The notes under the pieces are model-generated. The model was not told where the DNA came from, ran no database searches, and saw only the letters and a program-made list of their open reading frames with translations. This document shows, in pieces, positions 1 through 8,561 of a stretch of DNA of 64,000 bases. Position 1 is the stretch's first letter, and each line of letters opens with the position of its first letter. Origin of the DNA: a virus; the IMG/VR virus record IMGVR_UViG_3300046680_000412, positions 1 through 64,000 of that record. One strand, given 5' to 3'. The position numbers and the translations under genes were made by a program.

Positions 1-1
1 G

Positions 2-211
2 GCAGAGGTCAAGGGCACGTACGAGCGCGTGGATCTGAAGAAGATGTCGCGCGACGACTTGCTGCTCTTGATCAAAGACGATCAAGAGTTGCCGCTCAAG
101 CTGAAGGACGTGCCGAAGAAGGCGAGCAAGCGCGAGATCATCGATCTCATCTTGGGCGCCCAAGCCCCCGACGAAGACGACTCGGACGACGAAGAAGAAG
201 ACGACGACTGA
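2..211 (+). CDS. C-terminal end of an unidentified protein (cut by window start)
   Basis: The reading frame is open from the first bases of the window and stops with TGA at 209-211, so this is the 3' end of a longer gene. The visible 69 residues are rich in Lys and Leu and finish in a strongly acidic tail of Asp and Glu. Acidic C-termini recur in this genome (the DnaB-like and SSB-like proteins). A GTG at 29 could start a short 60-residue version, but nothing upstream closes the frame, so a truncated gene is simpler. By position, just before neck and tail genes, it may belong to the head region; the function is not recognisable. Confidence 0.6.
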   Translation, partial: AEVKGTYERVDLKKMSRDDLLLLIKDDQELPLKLKDVPKKASKREIIDLILGAQAPDEDDSDDEEEDDD

Positions 212-222
212 AAGGGATTCGC

Positions 223-534
223 ATGCCGACCATCATCTTTTCACCCAGCGCGCAGCTGCAGCAGATCGACGACTTCCCCGCTGACTGCGGACGAACCGTA
301 GTAGGAGCGATCCACGTCGCGCCGGGTCGCACGTGTGTCGTGAGCGACGACGAGGCGGCGCACTTGAAGGCGCGCGGTGTGGTGTTCAGCGTGGCCGGTG
401 CGCCTCTCAAGCCGCCCGCTGCATCCAGGGCCGGTCGCAAGCCGGCGCCGGCCGCACCGCCGCCCACGACCCCGTTGCCGGGGCAATCTCCGGGCCCGTT
501 CGGGGCGCCTACGACGACGAACGAGCCCGAATAG
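223..534 (+). CDS. Small hypothetical protein with Pro/Ala-rich tail
   Basis: 103 residues with ATG start; AAAGGGA lies about 9 bases upstream. Residues 1-60 look like a compact folded domain, and residues 62-103 are a low-complexity Pro/Ala/Thr-rich tail, probably disordered. It lies 11 bases after the preceding stop, so it is probably in the same operon. The family is not recognised. Small proteins with disordered tails are common beside head genes, but a head role here is only a guess from position. Confidence 0.6.
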   Translation: MPTIIFSPSAQLQQIDDFPADCGRTVVGAIHVAPGRTCVVSDDEAAHLKARGVVFSVAGAPLKPPAASRAGRKPAPAAPPPTTPLPGQSPGPFGAPTTTNEPE

Positions 535-552
535 TCACTTCGATGGGGTGTT

Positions 553-978
553 GTGCTGAAAATCCATACAGCTGACGGCCAAACACACCCCATCGATCTG
601 ACGGATTCGGATCAGGCGCAGTTGTGGCTGACACGTCTCGCGCGCGAGGACTTTCAGGCGACGATCAACGGAGTGTCGTTGGTCGAGCGTCACAGCGTGC
701 GGGGCCGTTGCCAGCAATGCGGCGAGACAGCGGGGCGAGACATTGGCGTGCAGTATTCCGTGTCTCGCCCCCAGAGGGCTCGTCGCGTGTTTGTGCACGT
801 CGAAGCGGTCGAGCCGAATGGAAAGATCAAAGGCGGAGAGCGCGTAACGCTTTTCGCCGACGATGTGTGTCTGACGCTGATGGCTCACGCCTCGCAGCCA
901 GCTTCGCGCGTGACGATCGAAAAGGTCGGCAAGCAAACATTCAACGCACTGAAGACCGGAGCTCATCGCAATGCCTGA
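553..978 (+). CDS. Hypothetical protein with a CxxC motif
   Basis: 141 residues, GTG start. A Cys-Gln-Gln-Cys pair near residues 55-58 could bind zinc or form a disulfide, but a second pair is not evident nearby. The 3' end overlaps the start of the next gene (ATG at 971, stop at 976-978), which suggests translational coupling. No family recognised. Codon use resembles the neighbours, and the frame has no competing long ORF of convincing composition. Confidence 0.6.
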   Translation: MLKIHTADGQTHPIDLTDSDQAQLWLTRLAREDFQATINGVSLVERHSVRGRCQQCGETAGRDIGVQYSVSRPQRARRVFVHVEAVEPNGKIKGGERVTLFADDVCLTLMAHASQPASRVTIEKVGKQTFNALKTGAHRNA

Positions 979-1444
979 AGAGAAGCCAAAGCAAACGCAA
1001 CTTGTGGCCGTGCAGAAAGACATCGCGCTGGCGACCGGCGAAAGCGTCGGGATGTACGCGCGGAAAATCGGCGAAGCAGCCACGAAGTGGGCGAAGCAGA
1101 AACTGAACCTCGGGGCCAAAGACGCGAGCTGCTACCCCGTCGAGATCTTTTCCAAGTCGATCATTTTGAGCATCTACGTCTACAACAATAGCACCACCAA
1201 CGGCGACGAATATTCGCGCTCGCGCTATTACGCCGCGGCGTACGCCCGCAACAAAGACGGGACATTCGAGTTCAGCGCCCTGACCGAGGTCGAACAAGTC
1301 GTCGGCTATCAGCCGAAAGACAGTGCCGCGGTCACGAAGGCCGCAGCAGCACAAGACGACGAGGCGAGCGAGACCGTCGAGGAGATCGACGATCGGCCCG
1401 GCTGGCAATCGATCGCAAAGTCACTTTGGAACGGCGTTCTGTAA
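971..1444 (+). CDS. Hypothetical protein, possible virion-associated
   Basis: 157 residues, ATG start overlapping the previous stop, with GGAG about 9 bases upstream. The middle (residues 55-115) alternates hydrophobic and polar residues in a way typical of beta structure. The C-terminal 45 residues are Ala-rich and then acidic, ending in a Trp-containing amphipathic stretch. No known family is recognised. It lies in the block between the presumed head genes and the fibre-type protein, so a structural or accessory role is possible but unproven. Confidence 0.55.
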   Translation: MPEEKPKQTQLVAVQKDIALATGESVGMYARKIGEAATKWAKQKLNLGAKDASCYPVEIFSKSIILSIYVYNNSTTNGDEYSRSRYYAAAYARNKDGTFEFSALTEVEQVVGYQPKDSAAVTKAAAAQDDEASETVEEIDDRPGWQSIAKSLWNGVL

Positions 1445-1476
1445 CCAAACCCAATTGCATACGAAAGCGAGGGATC

Positions 1477-3321
1477 ATGGCCGAAGCCATCGCCCAATAC
1501 GTCGAGCGTGAACTGAGAAACGAGATCGAAGAGCAAGCGCGCCGGCACAACGCGGCGGACCTGTGGGACGCGCTGTGGCAGAAGGAAGACGAAGAGACGT
1601 GGCGCACGCAAGCGCTCGCGCGCGTGTACGCACGTGCGAGCAGAATCGTCGGCAGCATCAAGGCGATAGAAGCGCTGCGAATCGCGGACATCGGCGGCGG
1701 ACTTGGCGTGCTGGCGGAGCAGTTGTCCGCGCTCGCCAACGTCGAGAGCGTTGTCGTGATCGACAACAGCGAGGTCGCGCTTCAATCGGCCATCGCGCGC
1801 GGCGTCAACGCGAAGCGTCTCGACTTGGAAGTCGATGATCTCTTGGCGGCGTTCGAAGGCGTCTCGCTGTTCGTGTCGACCGAATGCGTGGAGCATCTCT
1901 CCGCCGCTACGCGCGCTGAACTCTTCGCGGGCATGGCGTTCGTGAAGCCGTACGGCGCGATTATCAGCGTACCGAACAACCGATTGGGCCCGGACGAAGA
2001 GCCGCAGCACACGGTCAAGTTCACCGCGATGACGTTCAAGAACGAGCTGCAGGACCATTTCGGCGACGACGTGCGCGTCGAAGTGCTCGGGCCCTATTTG
2101 CTCGGCGTGTGCGGAGCCCTTGCACACAAGGGCTTTCGCTTGTCGGCAACGCTGCCCGTGCGCGACGAAGGCCACGACCTCGAACCGACGCTCGCTTCGC
2201 TGCGCGGGATCGCCGATGAGCTCATCGTCGGAGTGGATCCACGCACGACAGACAACACCTGGGAAGTGGCCGCGCAGTATGCGGACAAAGTATTTTTCTT
2301 GCGCGATCCCATGGGCCCGCCCGCGGGTCACCGAATCGTCGAGTGCCCGATCTGCAACGGCGCGTGCAAAGAGTTCATGGGCGAGAACGGGATCCACTTT
2401 TCGTGGGCTCGCAACCAATGCATCGACCAATGCACCGGCGATTGGATCTTCATGACCGAGGGTCATGAACGGCTTGTCGCGGGCGATGACGTGCTGCGCG
2501 CGCTCGACACCGTGTTGCCAAAGGCCGCGCGCGTGGGCTTCGTGCTCCGCCAAGGCAACGGACAGCAGTGGGCGTTTCCGTGGTTGTTTCAAAACGCGCC
2601 CGACATCCGGTTCAAGCGCCCGGTTCACAACGTGCTCGACTTCCCGGAAGGCACGTTTTGCGTGGTCTTGGGCCAAGTCAAGACGCTTCACGATCGCCAC
2701 CATGAGCGGGGCGCGAGCCGCGCCAAACAACGCAAGGCCCAGAACAGAAGCGCGCTACTGGACGACTGGTTGTCGCGCAAGTCCGAGGCGAGTCTTTTCT
2801 ATCTCGGCCAGGAGTGGCGCGACATCGACGTCTCGCGCGCGCTCGATCGCCTCCAAGAGTTTCTCGTCGTCTCAAACAACGGAGTTCAGAGGTACCAGGC
2901 TCGGCTGATCGTGGCCAAAGAGCTGATGATTCAGAGTCGGCTGAAAGAAGCTTCTGCCGTCTTGCACGCTTGTACGGGGGACGATTGGAGTCGCAGCGAG
3001 CACTTCTTGTGGCTCGGCGACATCGCGTATCTCGGCAAAGAACTCGAAAAGGCGCGACGCTTCTACACGATCGCTGCGTCGGGGATTGGAGATCCGCCGA
3101 TCACAGTTTGGTGGATCGATCTCGCGTTCTATTCATACTTGCCGGCGCAGCGCTTGGCGATGGTTTGCGGCGACCTCGGCATGTTGGATGAAGCGCTGGC
3201 ATGGTGTCGGCGCGTGGTCGAGCTGTTGCCTGATGACTCACCGCCCGAAGCTTTCGCTGAAGCCAGGGCCAACGTTACACTCATAGAGGGCGCACTCAGC
3301 GGGCGCGCCGCGGAGGACTAG
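1477..3321 (+). CDS. Methyltransferase-glycosyltransferase (GT2-type) fusion with TPR-like C-terminus
   Basis: 614 residues from the ATG at 1477, chosen because GCGAGGG sits just upstream; the frame extends 17 codons further. Residues about 65-190 form a class I SAM methyltransferase (motif I at 70-76, DIGGGLG; a strand ending VVVID near 93). Residues about 220-400 resemble a family 2 glycosyltransferase: an LPVRDEG-type opening near 224 and a catalytic-region motif GDWIFMTEGHERL near 320. The usual DxD-type metal motif of this family (LDADE) is replaced by TEGHE, so metal use may differ. Residues about 460-614 are helical with spaced Tyr, Ala and Leu, as in tetratricopeptide repeats. Known relatives modify sugars or peptides; here the substrate may be virion proteins or host surface glycans (inference). 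Confidence 0.75.
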   Translation: MAEAIAQYVERELRNEIEEQARRHNAADLWDALWQKEDEETWRTQALARVYARASRIVGSIKAIEALRIADIGGGLGVLAEQLSALANVESVVVIDNSEVALQSAIARGVNAKRLDLEVDDLLAAFEGVSLFVSTECVEHLSAATRAELFAGMAFVKPYGAIISVPNNRLGPDEEPQHTVKFTAMTFKNELQDHFGDDVRVEVLGPYLLGVCGALAHKGFRLSATLPVRDEGHDLEPTLASLRGIADELIVGVDPRTTDNTWEVAAQYADKVFFLRDPMGPPAGHRIVECPICNGACKEFMGENGIHFSWARNQCIDQCTGDWIFMTEGHERLVAGDDVLRALDTVLPKAARVGFVLRQGNGQQWAFPWLFQNAPDIRFKRPVHNVLDFPEGTFCVVLGQVKTLHDRHHERGASRAKQRKAQNRSALLDDWLSRKSEASLFYLGQEWRDIDVSRALDRLQEFLVVSNNGVQRYQARLIVAKELMIQSRLKEASAVLHACTGDDWSRSEHFLWLGDIAYLGKELEKARRFYTIAASGIGDPPITVWWIDLAFYSYLPAQRLAMVCGDLGMLDEALAWCRRVVELLPDDSPPEAFAEARANVTLIEGALSGRAAED

Positions 3322-3326
3322 ACGGT

Positions 3327-3815
3327 ATGAACGTTCAAGACATTCTCGAAGGTCGTAAGTTTGGCGGTTACGTCGACGTCGAAGTCATTCGCGACGGCGT
3401 CGATGGCCCGAAAGTGATTCAGCGTACGCGCACGCACAACTTGGTCGTGAACTCGGGCAAGAAACAGACGTGGCGTCAGGCGTGCGGCCTGAACGCGAAC
3501 GACTGGGATCAGATGCGCATCGGCACCAGCTCGGGCGCCGCTTCAAGCGCCCAGACCAACGTGCTGACGCCCGTGACCGGCACGATCAACACGGTCGATT
3601 TGAAGACGCTGCTCGCGGGCACGCGTACGTTTCAGCTCGTCATCAGCTATCCGTCGGGCGCTGGCTCGAAGTCGGCGACCAACATCAAGGAAGTCGTCGT
3701 GCTCAATCAGAATACGAGCCCCGGTGGCTCGTGTCTGATGCGCGCAGTGTTCACCGCGGTCAATAAGACCACGGCGGACAAACTCAAGCTGACGTACAAC
3801 GTCCGGATCACCTGA
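3327..3815 (+). CDS. Putative virion structural protein
   Basis: 162 residues, ATG start six bases after the previous stop. The composition is that of a beta-rich structural protein: many Thr, Ser, Val and Asn, and a Gly/Ser/Ala-rich linker around 60-75. The N-terminal segment with THNLVVNSGK followed by an IGT motif resembles small phage structural proteins that I associate with tail-fibre or head-decoration loci, but I cannot name a family with certainty. Its stop overlaps the next start (TGATG), so the two are probably translated together. Confidence 0.55.
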   Translation: MNVQDILEGRKFGGYVDVEVIRDGVDGPKVIQRTRTHNLVVNSGKKQTWRQACGLNANDWDQMRIGTSSGAASSAQTNVLTPVTGTINTVDLKTLLAGTRTFQLVISYPSGAGSKSATNIKEVVVLNQNTSPGGSCLMRAVFTAVNKTTADKLKLTYNVRIT

Positions 3816-4156
3816 TGGCGAACGATCGCCAACACATGACCGACGTGGTCGCGGCTTCTATCGAAGTCGTGCCCGTCGAAGCTTCTTTTCCATGCCCCGA
3901 ATGCGGTGCGGAATCGAGACCGTACGGGGAGGCGCCGCGGCACGACGAGTCTGAACGCATATGCTCGTCCGCCACGTGTCGTAAAGTGCAGCCAGCACCC
4001 GAAGAAGTTCCACGGAGCGGACCCAACGATGAGAGCCCGCACTTCCCGTGCGCGAAGTGCGGACGCGAGACGAAGATGCACAAGTCAGGCATCTCCGGTG
4101 CCACGACCGAACGCGTGTGCTCCGATCCGACCTGTAGGAACGTGTTTACTGCCTGA
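3815..4156 (+). CDS. Twin zinc-ribbon protein
   Basis: 113 residues. Two similar modules are visible: CPEC near 27-30 followed by a Cys-x4-Cys pair (CSSATC) about 22 residues on, and CAKC near 80-83 followed by CSDPTC about 20 residues on. Each would complete a four-Cys zinc site, so the protein looks like an internal duplication of one zinc ribbon. There is no enzyme domain. Such proteins usually bind nucleic acid or protein, and the function here is unknown. It starts on the last base of the preceding stop codon. Confidence 0.65.
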   Translation: MANDRQHMTDVVAASIEVVPVEASFPCPECGAESRPYGEAPRHDESERICSSATCRKVQPAPEEVPRSGPNDESPHFPCAKCGRETKMHKSGISGATTERVCSDPTCRNVFTA

Positions 4157-4218
4157 CGGGCGCCCGATCCGCTTCTGGATTCGGGGCTCGTCAGGACCCT
4201 GAAGGCGGGTGGCTCCCT

Positions 4219-4323
4219 ATGACGAGTCTGGGCTCGACCACGGTGCAAGTGCAGAGTGTCGCGGCGTCATGCCGCGAATGCTGGCGCCGTGGTCGTTCAC
4301 GCCATCGGAGCGGAGGCGAGTAG
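4219..4323 (+). CDS. Possible 34-residue protein with a CxxC motif
   Basis: The 171 bases between the zinc-ribbon gene and the giant repeat protein contain a short frame, ATG at 4219 to TAG at 4321-4323, preceded by a GGCGGGTGG stretch. It encodes 34 residues with one Cys-x2-Cys and an Arg-rich end. It stops just before the ATG at 4328, which would allow translational coupling. There is no homology support; it could equally be a leader or non-coding. Confidence 0.25.
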   Translation: MTSLGSTTVQVQSVAASCRECWRRGRSRHRSGGE

Positions 4324-4327
4324 GTCC

Positions 4328-7300
4328 ATGGCCATTCCGACTTACGTTGGCGAAGCACACGCGAGTGGCACGGCGGCGACATCGCACACCGTCACGATTT
4401 CCACGATCAACGCCGGTGGCGCACCCGCCAATGGCGATCTGCTGATTGCGTTCATCTCAAAAGCAAACGTAGGGTCGACCGGAGACTCTCATGTCAACGC
4501 GCCGGCCGGTTGGCATCGACTTGGTGCTTCATGGAACGACCTTAGTGCTTCGGTCTTTTGGAAAATTCGTGAAGCTGGCGATAGCAATTCTCCTGCGTTC
4601 AGCTCGTTGTCTGCCGCCGACTATTCAGCCGTCGTTTTTTGCATTCGTGGCGCTGACCAGACGCGGCCTATCTGTCGCCGTTCAGTCCAAATCACCAGTA
4701 GCGACACTTGGACGTGGCTCGCCGAAACTACGCCGGTCGCCGATTGCCTTGCGCTCGCTATCGGCGCGGTCGGAGCGAACCGCTCAGGCATCTCGCCGGC
4801 TACAGGTTGGACTGAGCGGTTAGACCTCAGCAACACGATGTGTCTGTATGCCCAGACGCAAGATTTTGCGACGTCTGGCACAAGCACCGGCACCGCGAGC
4901 CAGCTGATGTCGGGCTCGGGTAATGCGTCTCTCACGCAGCACATGTTCGTGCTTCAGCCGCCGCAAACCGCGACGCCAAAAGACATCCGGGTCGCAACGG
5001 GCTCGTTGACGAGTCCGACGTCGACCGGAAATCAAGATATCACAGGGCTTGGGTTCGACTGCAAGGCACTGATCATTTACGGCATGCGGACGAATGTCAG
5101 CGGCGTGGTGCCGACCGACGTTGAGTACATGCACGGAATAGGCGCTGATGATGGCGTGAGCACAGCCTCTCAGCGCTGTGGCGCTATGTGGGCCACGAGT
5201 GGCGTTTCAGGCGGCACGGGCGGGTTTTCTCAGATTGGAAAGATTGTCGGTGCGTTTTTCTCCACGGCTGTGTCTCCGTCGTTGCTTGCTGTTTACAGCC
5301 GAATAACTGACGGATTTAGACTAAATTGGTCGGTTGTCGATACGAGCGGATGGGACTTTCACTACATTGCATTTGGCGGTTCGGATCTCGCAGCCGTATG
5401 CGGCGCGAAAGACGGATCTGCTAGTCCGTTGAGTGCCTTGCCGTGGCGGCCAGACATGGCCCATATCGTCGGCATCAATGCGACCGGCGACACGAGTTTG
5501 ACGCGCGGTGGCGGCGCCGCGGCCCAAATGAGCGTTGGCTGGCTCGACCCTAACACGGGTGCAGCGTGGGCCGCCTCGCTCGAAGCCAGCAACAGCGCGA
5601 TCGTTCGCGATCAGAGTTTCTACACACAAAGTCAGGCGGGTGCGGCTCAATACGATCTGCAGTTTGCTCAGGCGACATCAAGCGGTTGGTCATGGACCGG
5701 TAGCAATACCGACTATTTTTGGTATCTCGCTCTCAACTGGGGCAACGCAACCTATTTTCCGGCGCAGGTCGAGCTTCAGAGGTGCGAGTCAACTGGCACT
5801 CCGGGCGTAAGTCAGGTCTTTCCGACGATCGGCATGGGCCAGTCGTTGACGACAAAGAAGCTTTCGCACTCGGTCATGTGTCGGTCTACGACGGCGGCCG
5901 GATCGAGCGCCGCGAGCTTTTCTGAAGGGCACGCAAATTACAAATACTCAGTCGGCAATCAGGGTTCTTTTGCATATGGCGCGACCGGACTAACGCGTAA
6001 GCGGCGACGAGAGACGGCTTCGGCGTTTCAAGGCGCTTTCAACGGCAATTTGGATTCTCCGAATAGAATCGGCGCTTGGACCGATCGCGATACGGTCGTG
6101 TGGGCCACGAATACGTCGGCGTCAAGTGCGGGCCAACACATCATTGGCTTGTTCACGCTCGGATTCATCGGTCAGGTCTATACTGTTTCCGCGAGTGACA
6201 CAGTTGCGGTCACCGATTCCATTGGACTTTTGTTTCTTCGCACCGTCGCGAATGATTCGGTCACGATCTCCGATTCCGCTTCGCGCACGTTGACGCGAAG
6301 TCGTCAGGCTTCCGATACGGCCGCGGTGACAGACTCGCTGGCGCGCACCACAACGTATGGTCGCGTGATCAGCGATACTGCGGTTGTCGCTGACTCGGTC
6401 GCGCGCACAGCCACGAAGATCAAGACCGCTTCCGACACGGCTGTGGTAACAGACTCGGCGGCTCGCACTCTCACTCGAAGTCGTCAGGCGTCAGACACAG
6501 TCGCGGTCACTGATTCGGTCGCGCGCACAGCCACGAAGATCAAGACCGTTTCCGACACGGCTGTGGTGACGGATTCGCTCGCGCGTACAGCGACCTTTCA
6601 GCGCGCTTCGACGGACACTGCCGTCGTCACAGATTCTGCAGCCCGCACGTTGACGCGAAGTCGTCAGGCTTCCGATACGGCCGTGGTGACCGACTCGCTG
6701 GCGCGCACGGCGACACACGGTCGCGTGGTCAGTGACGCTGTGGTCGCTACTGAGTCCGTCGCGAGCGCCCCGACGCGGAGTCGGCAGATTTCAGACGCAA
6801 CGGCCGCGTCCGACTCCATGGCGCGCACCACGACGTACGGCCGTCGTCTGGCTTCCGACACGACCGTCGTGACAGACTCGCTGGCGCGTACAACGACATT
6901 TGGCCGAGTTCTCTCGGACACTGCCGTCGTCACAGATTCTGCAGCCCGCACGTTGACGCGAAGTCGTCAGGCTTCCGATACGGCCGTGGTGACCGACTCG
7001 CTGGCGGTCGGTCGCGTGCTGAGTCGTCAAGCGGCCGACACCGTGGCGCTCGTCGATCTGACGGCCCGCACGGCACTGTATGGGCGCCAACCGAATGACA
7101 CGCTGCTGGCGCTCGATGGAGTGCTTGTCGAGCGCGCCGTCGTCATCGCAAATAGCGTAACTCTGTCCGATGCGCTCGCGGCGAAAGTAACTTTCGGACG
7201 CGTCATTTCCGATGCGCCAAGCGTCGTTGACCAAGTGTCAGTGGTCGTGTCGCTGGCCCATACAGATGCCATCGGCATCGCAGATCTTCTTTCGATATCG

Positions 7301-8560
7301 CTGCGCTATGCGCGCTCGACCACAGACGCGGTCACAAGCGCCGACAGGCTTACGACGACGCGATCGACGTCGATTTCCGACGCGGCTTCAGTTGTCGACG
7401 TCGTCGCGCGGGCCATCAGCTTGTCCCGCGCGGCCGCCAGCGACGCTGTCACGGTCTCGGATGGCGCTCAAGTATCCATTGCCGGCGCGTTTCTCTTGGC
7501 CGTTGCCGACGCCGTAGACGTCACAGACGCCTTGACCAGGGCGACGAGCACGGTCCGACTCCTTGTCGACACCGTCACGGTGAGCGAGGCGCTCAGTCAG
7601 AGCAGGGCCAAGAGCCTGACAACGTCGGACGCCATCGTGGCGGCCGACACGCTCGCCAGTGCCCGGAGTTTGTGGCGGACGACGTCTGATGCCACCGCCG
7701 TGGTGGACGCCTTAGAGCGGGCGCACAGCGCGGCGCGAGCGGGCTCGGACACGGTTGCCGTCGCCGATTCCATTGCGTTCGCCCTGAACGGCTTCAAGCG
7801 GGTCGCCCTCGACGACGTCGCTATCGTTGTCGATTCGGTCGTTTTCGATTGCATCTTTGTTCGAACGGTGAGTGACGGCGTAGTCCTTGCCGATCAAGTG
7901 TCGGCCGTCACGAGTCGCGGTGCCGAAGTCGCAACTAGCGACGCCGTTGTGACATCTGACCGTGTCGCACGCGCTATTGCCTATGCGCGAGCCGTTGTCG
8001 ACGCCGTGACTACGGACGACGCAATCGAGATCCGGCAAGACGGGATCGTCGTCGAGCTCTTCGATGCTGTAGTCGCGATCGACTCGCTCAAGAAAGCGAG
8101 TGCGACTGCGAAGTTACTCTACGACGTCGCTGCAGCCGTCGACGCGTTGGTCGCTCAGCGCGTGCTAGGCGGATCTGCCGGCGACGCGGTTGCGATCGCT
8201 GATCATCTCGAAACCGACATCTTCTCACTGAGCGCCGACGCAGTCATGGTTGCTGATGCCATGACGCGCGCCGTGTCGACGTCGCGAAGCATCAGTGACG
8301 CATCCATATCGGAAGACAGTGTATTTACGGGCGAACTCGTGTTCGCTCCACATGGCATCAGCGGAGGCGTGAACATCGGACCGATCGCGATGTACACGGT
8401 CGCGGCCGCGGGGCCACTGACGATTTCACACGGCCCGGATCTTTCGACGGGCCCGGTGGGCTTCGTCTTGAACCTTGGCGACTACATCACGGTGACAGAT
8501 CAGTTGAATCCAGGCGCGAGTCTGACAATCGAGTTCGGCGATTCGGTGGAGGCGACATAA
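4328..8560 (+). CDS. Giant repeat-rich structural protein (fibre-type)
   Basis: 1410 residues from the ATG at 4328, chosen over an upstream in-frame ATG at 4256 because GGAGGCGAG precedes it. Residues 1-200 and 210-410 look like two beta-sandwich modules rich in Gly, Ser, Thr and aromatic residues, of the type found in phage fibre and minor tail proteins. From about residue 620 to 1335 there are roughly 35 degenerate repeats of about 20 residues built on the pattern S-D-x-x-x-V-x-D-S. The final 75 residues return to ordinary sequence. The repeats probably form an extended beta rod or stalk (inference). The same repeat occurs in the protein at 24755-26845. It precedes neck genes, so it may be a head or neck fibre rather than a tail fibre. 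Confidence 0.75.
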   Translation: MAIPTYVGEAHASGTAATSHTVTISTINAGGAPANGDLLIAFISKANVGSTGDSHVNAPAGWHRLGASWNDLSASVFWKIREAGDSNSPAFSSLSAADYSAVVFCIRGADQTRPICRRSVQITSSDTWTWLAETTPVADCLALAIGAVGANRSGISPATGWTERLDLSNTMCLYAQTQDFATSGTSTGTASQLMSGSGNASLTQHMFVLQPPQTATPKDIRVATGSLTSPTSTGNQDITGLGFDCKALIIYGMRTNVSGVVPTDVEYMHGIGADDGVSTASQRCGAMWATSGVSGGTGGFSQIGKIVGAFFSTAVSPSLLAVYSRITDGFRLNWSVVDTSGWDFHYIAFGGSDLAAVCGAKDGSASPLSALPWRPDMAHIVGINATGDTSLTRGGGAAAQMSVGWLDPNTGAAWAASLEASNSAIVRDQSFYTQSQAGAAQYDLQFAQATSSGWSWTGSNTDYFWYLALNWGNATYFPAQVELQRCESTGTPGVSQVFPTIGMGQSLTTKKLSHSVMCRSTTAAGSSAASFSEGHANYKYSVGNQGSFAYGATGLTRKRRRETASAFQGAFNGNLDSPNRIGAWTDRDTVVWATNTSASSAGQHIIGLFTLGFIGQVYTVSASDTVAVTDSIGLLFLRTVANDSVTISDSASRTLTRSRQASDTAAVTDSLARTTTYGRVISDTAVVADSVARTATKIKTASDTAVVTDSAARTLTRSRQASDTVAVTDSVARTATKIKTVSDTAVVTDSLARTATFQRASTDTAVVTDSAARTLTRSRQASDTAVVTDSLARTATHGRVVSDAVVATESVASAPTRSRQISDATAASDSMARTTTYGRRLASDTTVVTDSLARTTTFGRVLSDTAVVTDSAARTLTRSRQASDTAVVTDSLAVGRVLSRQAADTVALVDLTARTALYGRQPNDTLLALDGVLVERAVVIANSVTLSDALAAKVTFGRVISDAPSVVDQVSVVVSLAHTDAIGIADLLSISLRYARSTTDAVTSADRLTTTRSTSISDAASVVDVVARAISLSRAAASDAVTVSDGAQVSIAGAFLLAVADAVDVTDALTRATSTVRLLVDTVTVSEALSQSRAKSLTTSDAIVAADTLASARSLWRTTSDATAVVDALERAHSAARAGSDTVAVADSIAFALNGFKRVALDDVAIVVDSVVFDCIFVRTVSDGVVLADQVSAVTSRGAEVATSDAVVTSDRVARAIAYARAVVDAVTTDDAIEIRQDGIVVELFDAVVAIDSLKKASATAKLLYDVAAAVDALVAQRVLGGSAGDAVAIADHLETDIFSLSADAVMVADAMTRAVSTSRSISDASISEDSVFTGELVFAPHGISGGVNIGPIAMYTVAAAGPLTISHGPDLSTGPVGFVLNLGDYITVTDQLNPGASLTIEFGDSVEAT
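6612..6703 (+). repeat. 92-bp exact direct repeat, copy 1
   Basis: This 92-base segment is identical to 6915-7006, by direct reading. The offset is 303 bases, a multiple of three, so recombination between the copies would delete or duplicate 101 codons in frame and change the length of the repeat rod without breaking the gene. Confidence 0.9.
6915..7006 (+). repeat. 92-bp exact direct repeat, copy 2
   Basis: This is the second identical copy of 6612-6703, in the same orientation and reading frame. Directly after it the array changes to the diverged repeat units. Confidence 0.9.
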
Positions 8561-8561
8561 C

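Larger units (their letters stand above)
6195..8330 (+). repeat. Tandem degenerate 60-bp repeats inside the giant structural gene
   Basis: The coding sequence repeats with a period of about 60 bases (20 residues). Units between 6280 and 7010 are close copies of one another, while units after 7010 are strongly diverged. The conserved core encodes SDTxVVTDS, and the variable part often carries RTxTxxR. The gradient suggests recent duplication or gene conversion in the 5' half of the array. Confidence 0.85.

Noticed and set aside
1309-2730. 473-codon minus-strand frame
   Set aside because: It mirrors the methyltransferase-glycosyltransferase gene, whose domains are recognisable; the minus frame encodes Arg/His-rich sequence without motifs, as expected from high-GC antisense DNA.
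6195-8330. CRISPR-like array of repeats
   Set aside because: Repeats are contiguous, in frame and degenerate, with no unique spacers or cas genes.
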